Source: Hedera helix
Taxonomy: Eukaryota; Streptophyta; Magnoliopsida; Apiales; Araliaceae
DNA: 64,000 bases
Direction: 5' to 3'
Assembly (NCBI GenBank): GCA_947179155.2
Contig: OX359264.1
Coordinates: forward strand, 62,025,202 to 62,089,201
Shown here piece after piece: positions 57,181-64,000 of the stretch. Positions within the stretch are counted from its first letter, which is position 1. The number at the start of each line of letters is the position of its first letter. The position numbers were made by a program, and so were the translations under genes. The notes under the pieces are model-generated. The model searched no databases. It was given only the letters and a program-made list of their open reading frames with translations, and was not told the origin of the DNA.

Positions 57181-59955
57181 AGTTCTCCTCATTGGTTTTT
57201 TAAAACAAAATCTTCTACTTTGAAGGTAAGGAAATGTCACCTACAGCCTTAATACCCACAACTTAACATCAATACTTGAACTTTTACCAAATTACATGAT
57301 TAATTGTAATAATAATATATGTGAATTTGAAACATAATAATTGTTTCATTAAACTTCCTGGTTAGATTTAGCCCAGGCTGTGCTCTGTAGGTTATTACTT
57401 GTTTCATTTGATAAGTTTATGCTCTCTCAGTCTCTCATGTTATTTTCTCATTGTTTGAACCATAATATTGAGCTTCAATATTAATATTCCAGCATATAGC
57501 TTTATTATAATATTTATGTTCATTGATCAAGTACTTGTACACATCTGGACCAACACAGAGGTTTTCGGTGGAAACTTGTATATGTTATTCACTTTATAGG
57601 TTTTGGAAGTTGACTTTGTTATCTCTCCTTTCTCTTTAGGCAAAGTCTTTGTTGATGGGAAAGTGGTAAATAAAGCTGGAACTCCTGTATCTGATAAATC
57701 TGTTGTGGAGATCAATGCTGAAATTCCAAAATATGTATGTAGGTGATTATCCTGAAAAACCTATTTATACATATAAGTACATCCTATTCACTTTGTCACA
57801 ATTTTGATGAGACCAGTGCAATTTGTTTGATTTTCTTGGTGACATCTACTCCAGGGCAGGACATAAGTTAGAGGCTGCCATTGAGCAACTTGGTATTGAT
57901 GTAGCTGGAAAAGTAGCTCTTGATTCAGGATTATCAACCGGAGGATTCACTGATTGCTTACTTCAGTATGGTGCTTCTTTTGTTTATGGAGTTGATGTAG
58001 GATATGGACAGGTAATAAAATTTCTAACATTTTGTGTTTGTATTGTATCTCCTTTCACGCGGAACTCTTCTAGTAGTACTATGTTTTGCAACAAACTTGA
58101 TCTGCACTACACACCGTAGGTTTGTAGAGAATTGTACATAAACTCTTAGATAGTTCCTCATTTATGCCTGAATAAACAGATTCTAATTTATAGAATCCAA
58201 TAAATAGATTGTTCTAAAGAAGCTAAACGCTTTATTTTCAGTTTATAACCTTGATCATGGTCAAGCACAGATATAAATGCATGGTCATGAAATCTATCTG
58301 TACATATCATTGAATGTTAATAGTTGAACATCTGTACATAAGCAACAAGATCTTGCTCCACTTTTTCCATTGTTGACCAATGACCATAAAGCTTGGTCAA
58401 ATGTTGCGACTATTTTGTGTAGTAAAAGATGCTTCTTTTTCTAGGTAGCGGATAAAGTTCGTCGAGATGAGCGTGTATCTATTATAGAACGAACAAACTT
58501 AAGATATCTTCCTCGTCTTCCTCAAAAAGTCGATTTGGTGACTCTGGATCTTTCATTCATATCTATACTCTTGGTGAGCTTTCAATTTGGGTTTAATATC
58601 TGTTTTTTTCTGTATTTACTAAGTATTCATATTGTCAATTTTTCCAACTCTTTATCATCCTGCTGATTTAACCAATGCATCAGCAAAATAGACCATCTTG
58701 TTTCAGTTGATAACTGAATAGCAGCGCCTTACTATATTCTTTGTGATTATTTTGAAATTATTACTTTTGTTCTGGTTTTAGATCTATTGAAGCATTTATT
58801 TCTTTTTAAACTTTGTGTAGGTTATGCCTGCTGTGGTCAATGTAATGAAACAAGAAGCGACAGTAGTGACCCTGATTAAACCTCAATTTGAGGCTCGCAG
58901 ATCCCAAGTATGGAATCTATCGTGTTTCACTTTTAGTTATTTCTGATGCTTTACTACTCTCTGCAGGTTTGTTCTTCGAAGTACTTACCACATGTGGCAA
59001 ATACACTAGGTTGAAAAGTAGTACAAAATGTGGACTATTTGAACGTCGTGTGCCAATCATGCATATCATATCATAGTCAATAAGTTATCCTCGTTCATAT
59101 CCGACACAGTGACACTCTTCCATTATCCTAGATTTATTTTGAAATACTTATGCTTAAGTATGCATTTTCACTATTTATAATTAAGTACAAGGGGATCTGT
59201 TCTAAAAATTATGTACTGTAGGCAATTCCTTGAAATGGATTTCTTTAATAGAAGGTCCTGGGAGAAGGGGTAAATAGGTAAATAAGTGTCTGCCCTCAAA
59301 ATGGAGCCCAAAATCTCACTGTTGTCGGGCCCTATTTACTGCAACTGGTTTTGATTCCACATCTTATAATCTGTTCTGTTAGTTATAAGGGCAGAGTCTT
59401 GATCTGTGAGGTTGCATGATTTGAAACCATCAAGACCATATATTTAGTTAATTTGCTTTAAAGAATCATTTTATTTCATAAGTCAAAATTTTTATTTCTG
59501 TTACAGGTGGGAGGAGGTGGAATTGTGAGAGATCCCTTAGTTCACCAAGAGGTATGTGCTCTGTTTTTCTATTAACAGTTTAACATACTGTATGAAGAAG
59601 CATTTTTCTTCAAAAGCAGACATAAAATGCAGTTCTTGGTCTAAGAAATGTAAGCACTATCCATGTTATTAACGAGAGACCTGGTCCATCATTTTCTAAT
59701 TTCTACATGTATCATCATTCGTTGGATACAGCATAGTTGATGTTGGGCTGAAAGATTAAGGATATCCTTGGTGGTATATTCATGCAGGTGCGTGAGAAGA
59801 TCATCAATGGTGTAGAAAATTTTGGATTCCACTGCAAAGGTTGGATCGAGTCTCCCCTGAAGGGCGCTGAAGGCAATATAGAGTTTCTGGCGTGCTTTAG
59901 CCGAACAGCTGTGGAAAGTACTAATCTCTCACTTGCAGAAACCATAGAACGGTAA
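54487..59955 (+). CDS. TlyA/hemolysin-A-like rRNA methyltransferase (S4 + FtsJ-like)
   Basis: Nine exons: 54487-54592 (donor tentative), 55110-55191, 56276-56355, 57640-57742, 57855-58011, 58445-58573, 58821-58907, 59507-59551 and 59788-59955; about 318 residues. The first exon looks like an organellar transit peptide. An S4 RNA-binding domain follows ([20 protein letters not shown], then [20 protein letters not shown] and [13 protein letters not shown]). The Rossmann methyltransferase has the SAM motif [19 protein letters not shown], then [17 protein letters not shown] and [20 protein letters not shown], and ends [15 protein letters not shown]. The bacterial TlyA family methylates 2'-O of ribose in rRNA; the plant member (At3g25470, recalled) is probably organellar. 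All junctions keep frame and no lesion was seen. It is convergent with the rhodanese gene. Confidence 0.92.
57127..57174. repeat. (TA)n microsatellite in an intron of the methyltransferase gene
   Basis: About 24 TA units. Confidence 0.95.
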
Positions 59956-60690
59956 ATTAATAATATTGTTGAACTGCAACATGAAAAGAACCAGTCTGGA
60001 CAAATCTATAAACATGCAGGGCACTTCCATCACAAGGGAGAGAACCAGGCATTTGTTTAAATAGATTGAGATCACAAGGGAGAGAACCAGGCATTTGTTT
60101 AAATAGATTAAACATGCTCGAAAAGAGGTTAGTAAATTACATTAAGTTGTAATTTTGTGCACGGCAGTTGTATGAGATTTGAATGCTACAGCTGCTTTTA
60201 TTATATCATTTTTCAAATTATTCCGTAAACCAACCGTGTATCTACCTATTCATTTTCTTTTGTAACTTGGAACAAATTAGTAAATGGTTTAAGATGCAAA
60301 CTCCCAAATTAGTAGCTACTTCATCAAGTGTATCTTCTTTTACTCATTTTTTCTGGTTATGTATAGGCCATGATGATTTAATTTATTACAGTACAATCAA
60401 TATCCTTCCCCTGTAGGGTTGATCATTTAGCAAAATTCACGCCCACTAATCTTTAGAGGAAAAATGATACAGTCCTTCATAGCAAATTTCTTGTGTCCTA
60501 TCGATTTCCATTCAACTCTTGAGGGAAAAAAAAGAAAAAAAGAAACAGAAAAGAGGGTCCATTTTCCAGACCTTCCAAAACAAATATGAACACTGACAAA
60601 ATCAGATACACCCAACTGTCACACTCCAGGCGCCTACATGAGGTCTTAAGTATCAGTAGGAGGAGATTATCCAATCTGATGTACTTGGTA
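59956..60690. other. Convergent 3' flanks of the methyltransferase and rhodanese genes
   Basis: Only 735 bp separate the two stop codons. Apart from the short duplication at 60029-60109 nothing was recognised. Confidence 0.7.
60029..60109. repeat. 39-bp tandem duplication after the methyltransferase stop
   Basis: atcacaagggagagaaccag and the following 19 bases occur at 60029 and again at 60071, without visible differences. Confidence 0.93.
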
Positions 60691-62924
60691 TCAACTTTTT
60701 GGCTTTGAAGGCATTGGAGATGATGGTGGTTTCATATCCGGGTACTGCATCCACGAATGCATAGTTAGTATATGGCTTGATATTTTAATATGCATAAACT
60801 TAGGAGCAACAAAAAACTGTGCATGGCACTAGCTATATATGTTGTGGTTCAAAGTGAATGCAAATCCTCCTAACATAAAGGAAATACTTCAACGACAAAG
60901 TAACAGGCCAATTCTGTTAAATTGAGAATGGATAGCGCTCATTACCCAACAGGAGTGCACGCCACTTCATTGTTGAATTGGTCTATAAAAACAAATCTAA
61001 TGGTTCAACCAATACCGCCCAACAGTCTCTAGCAGTGTACGTCTTGTGTGAGGATTGGAGGAAACAAAACAGTTGTGCATTTCAATATTTTCTGATGCAT
61101 AATGTTTGGTTTCTTCCAAAATCTCATCTGTTGCTTTTACTTGGTGATTTAATATTTTAAAGTTCATTCGAAGTTGACGCTACAACTTATAAGTGAGCTT
61201 GTAATACAATAAGAAAATGCAACACGGATGACAAGCGTCGGTGGAAACTAAACAGATAGGCATTGATTTTTGTTTAGCTCATCTGTTTAGTTTCCTCTAA
61301 TATCTCAATTCTGACTCTTACTCTTTAATATTTGGATCTCCCACCCTGACCCCCTCCTTTCTCTTGTCCTACCCAGATAACCCACCAAAAGAAAGAAAAA
61401 ACATTTAAACTTGGAAGGGATTCAATTTGATTTTTGTTTAGCTCATCTGTTTAGTGTCCTCTAATATCTCATTTCTCACTCTTACTCTTCAGTATTTGGC
61501 TCTCCCACCCCCTCCCTCCTTTCTCATGTCCCACACAAATAACCCACCAGAAAGAAAGAAAAAGCATTTAAACTTGGAAGGGATTCAATGAATGCACATG
61601 CATTTGCAAATACTTCAAGTGGTTAGCATAAACCAATGCAATGACAAATGTAATGGATAATTACTTTTTGCAGCACTGTTGTGTGTGTGTGTGTCTGAAA
61701 GAGAGAGAGAGGCAAAAGGACAGAATATTTCCTACCATAGGATAGGGAGACAATGGTCTCGTGCTATTTTTTGTTTGTGCAGTGGGTTCAACAGCGTTGC
61801 CAATATATCCATTGTCTGACTTCCTGCTTTTACTCAGAGAGGAAGACTGATCTGCATTTTCACTTTGCCAGTTAACTCCTCCATTTATCTCAAGCTGTTG
61901 TGACTTTTTGCCCCTTTTCTTAGGGAAAATGTGTACAGATGGTGGGAGAAGGGTTTCTTGTATTGCCTGCAAGTATACAAAGTTTAATAGGTAGAAATGT
62001 AGATACTACTTTGACACAATTGCTTACAAAGTTAAAACAAAGTTTAATAGGTAGAAATGTAGATAAATATTTGACATGATAGTTTTCAAAGTTATTACAA
62101 CAGTGAATAAAGTACCAGGGATTATAATATTTAAACAACAGAAGAATATGAACAGGTGCTGAGGGTCATCTAAAGTTGAATAAGCTCCATCTTAAGACAA
62201 GTTTCATAATTTTAATCTCCTCACGGCAGCAAAAAAAATGACTTTACTGAAAAACTCAGAATTTTGTTATGACCTGACTCTAACAATCTCCGAACTTGAC
62301 ATTTGATTTTCCAGTATGGAGAAAATATGATGATAAATTACATACACGGCTGCACCAATTAGAACAAGATATTAGAAATTTCATACCCATATTCAAAAAA
62401 TAAGTGATGTAGCAAATGATCAACACAGCCTTACTCCTTATATGTATAAAAGATGAACCTTCTTAGAAGTAGATTTGGTTTCAAATTGATTTTTGACTTT
62501 GATAACTCTAAGATTGAAATTTGGAGTATTGAATTGCCTAAGAAAATTTAAAAGCAAAAACAGGAAAAGACATCACCTACTGACCATCTCCACCACCCAG
62601 AAATTCATATGAATGTTTACTGCAGATTCAGATGCTCTTGCCCCATAAGATATTCAAGGCAAGTCAATTAGTAGTCATAATTATGAATAATTGAAGTAAA
62701 GATTGATTTTTGGCTAATTAAGCATGAGCTAGTCTGAACTACAGTTTTTTAATATGTTAGCTCAAGATGTAGCAAGAAGTAAGCCATTAACAACTACACT
62801 GAAGAAGAGAAGAATACCAGCCACCCATTCTTTCCTCTAACTCCACCCCGGATTGCATAAGCCTCTCTGAACCCATTCTTGAACAATAACTCGGCCACTT
62901 TCATGGAGTTATCATCAACACTAC
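60691..62924 (-). CDS. Rhodanese-domain protein, 3' exons (STR4A-like), continues beyond the window
   Basis: Three minus-strand exons: 62924-62818, 61966-61736 and 60744-60691 (TGA at 60691-60693). The first encodes the C-terminal half of a rhodanese (sulfurtransferase-like) domain: DDNSMKVAELLFKNGFREAY, AIRGGVRGKNGWL. The second encodes AIQETLLPPSVHIFPKKRGK and a Ser-rich tail, and the last ends YPDMKPPSSPMPSKPKS. It resembles chloroplast rhodanese-like protein 4A (At3g25480, recalled), in which the domain is thought to be non-catalytic and thylakoid- or envelope-associated. The first exon starts with a phase needing one upstream base, so more exons lie to the right. The active-site Cys region is not in view. 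Phases of the three exons agree. Confidence 0.85.
61263..61589. repeat. Tandem duplication of ~164 bp in a rhodanese-gene intron
   Basis: Copies start at about 61263 and 61426. Both carry gtttagctcatctgtttagt, taacccacca and catttaaacttggaagggat, at roughly 90% identity. Confidence 0.9.
61981..62100. repeat. Tandem duplication, 60-bp unit
   Basis: agtttaataggtagaaatgt begins both units, at 61981 and 62041. The second halves differ at several positions. Confidence 0.92.
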
Positions 62925-64000
62925 CTTCCGCACAAAAGAAATGAATCAGCAACAAAGTAACAGTTATCTATTGTATCTAACAAGGGGTGGACAAAGTAAG
63001 AACTCCATAGCTGAAATGTCATATCAAAACTTTGGGACAAATAAAATAGAAAATCCAGCAGTCCATGTCCAAGCAATTAGAGTTCTTGATGTTTTATTTA
63101 ATATTTGAACGAACTATAAAAGGAAGCCATATAAAAGAGACTAGTTAGAGAATAAGTAACATTGACAACTAGAATCTTAGCAACATATGGCCATAGTTGA
63201 ACGCAGAGTATTCTTTACCTCAGTCATATAATACACTAGAAACAAAAATGTCAACTTAGCACACTGCGATTATCATAACTGAATTTGTAATCAAATATAC
63301 CACTCTTCAAAGCTCTGTTTTAATGATGTGTAACTTGTATCGCTTTCATTTTAACTGATTCACACCTTACTAGAATAGTTGAAGATAACAGAAGCCTCAA
63401 CTACTGAATGGGAGGAAGATGATTGCATTTAAAAGTAACCGGCTCGATCTGTTGATTGAAACTAAATTATAATAAAGAAATAAGGGTGCTGCCATGTGAT
63501 TAATCAATTGGCTCAAGTAAATAAAAATATAGTTCTAGACAGAATCGCGTAACTTGGCCCTTTAGATCTATGGAAAACACGAGTTAACATGGTGCATTAT
63601 GTTCACCAAATTAGGACATTGTCATATCTTCTCATTCAAATAAGATAGTGCAAATATAGGACATCGATGAATTTGACGCCTTCTAGGTAAGAAAACTGAC
63701 GAGGTCGTATATGCTCTCATTCTACCCTATATCCACCTTAAAATTCTCCAACTTGAACCCCAAATTACTTAATTTGAAACCTACTTATTCAAATGCATCT
63801 TTTTAATTTATTTTTTTGGGCTATATGCTATATTATCGTTATATATAAGTTACTAGTATGGACATATAAATAGCAAAAGGAAATTCTAGAAAGAATGCAC
63901 AAAAGAGAAGTAAACTTTTTTGTGCACATTCTTATACTCAAAAAGGGTCACAAGAAGTTTTTCTAACCAGAAGAGGTCTGCCTCTGCAACATTCTTGTAA
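62925..64000 (-). other. Upstream intron(s) of the rhodanese gene
   Basis: No further exon could be assigned with confidence. A coding-like stretch at the right edge (minus strand, ..GCAGAGGCAGACCTCTTCTG|gttaga) could be an exon end, but its phase does not join the exon at 62924. Confidence 0.45.

Overview
The window is nuclear DNA of a flowering plant, almost certainly a dicot. The genes have GT-AG introns, AT-rich intergenic DNA, plant-only families (FAR1-related factors, calmodulin-like protein, chloroplast-targeted proteins) and many LTR retrotransposons, MITEs and other plant transposon remnants. The species cannot be named from the sequence alone. Exon models were assembled by reading splice sites and conserved protein blocks by eye. 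Homologues and Arabidopsis neighbours are recalled, not searched.

Layout. 0.4-2.2 kb (+): the last exons of a serine carboxypeptidase-like gene, with a probable frameshift. 3.5-9.6 kb: a complete but coding-dead Copia retrotransposon with 236-bp LTRs and a 5-bp target duplication, ending about 150 bp before the next gene. 9.75-14.9 kb (+): a nine-exon plastid-type FAD-dependent oxidoreductase. 15.8-18.5 kb: a second, very young Copia-type insertion with three LTR copies and an inverted interior. 21.2 kb (+): an intronless calmodulin-like gene. 22.4-28.6 kb (+): a decayed CRM-domain gene whose first intron carries a 1.9-kb hAT-type element that has captured four exons of a chloroplast HSP90 gene.

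30.0-34.0 kb (-) and 38.6-41.9 kb (+): two divergent short FAR1-domain (FRF-type) genes. Both appear to split their start codon A|TG across an intron. Between them lie a Helitron-like element with a trinucleotide array and a duplicated GC-rich fragment, and a 345-bp MITE. 42.5-45.1 kb: a MITE, a scrap of plastid 16S rRNA and a long LTR. 47.7-51.5 kb (-): a two-exon PRCC-domain gene, with a Helitron-type terminus about 120 bp upstream of its start. 54.5-60.0 kb (+): a TlyA/hemolysin-A-like rRNA methyltransferase (S4 + FtsJ-like domains). It converges on the 3' exons of a rhodanese-domain gene (60.7-62.9 kb, -) that continues past the window edge.

The genes do not form a pathway. The order is that of ordinary plant microsynteny: a CML3/5-type gene beside FRF genes, and a TlyA-like gene beside a rhodanese gene, both of which I recall as neighbours in Arabidopsis. 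The most unusual structures are the rearranged three-LTR element and the gene-capturing hAT element.
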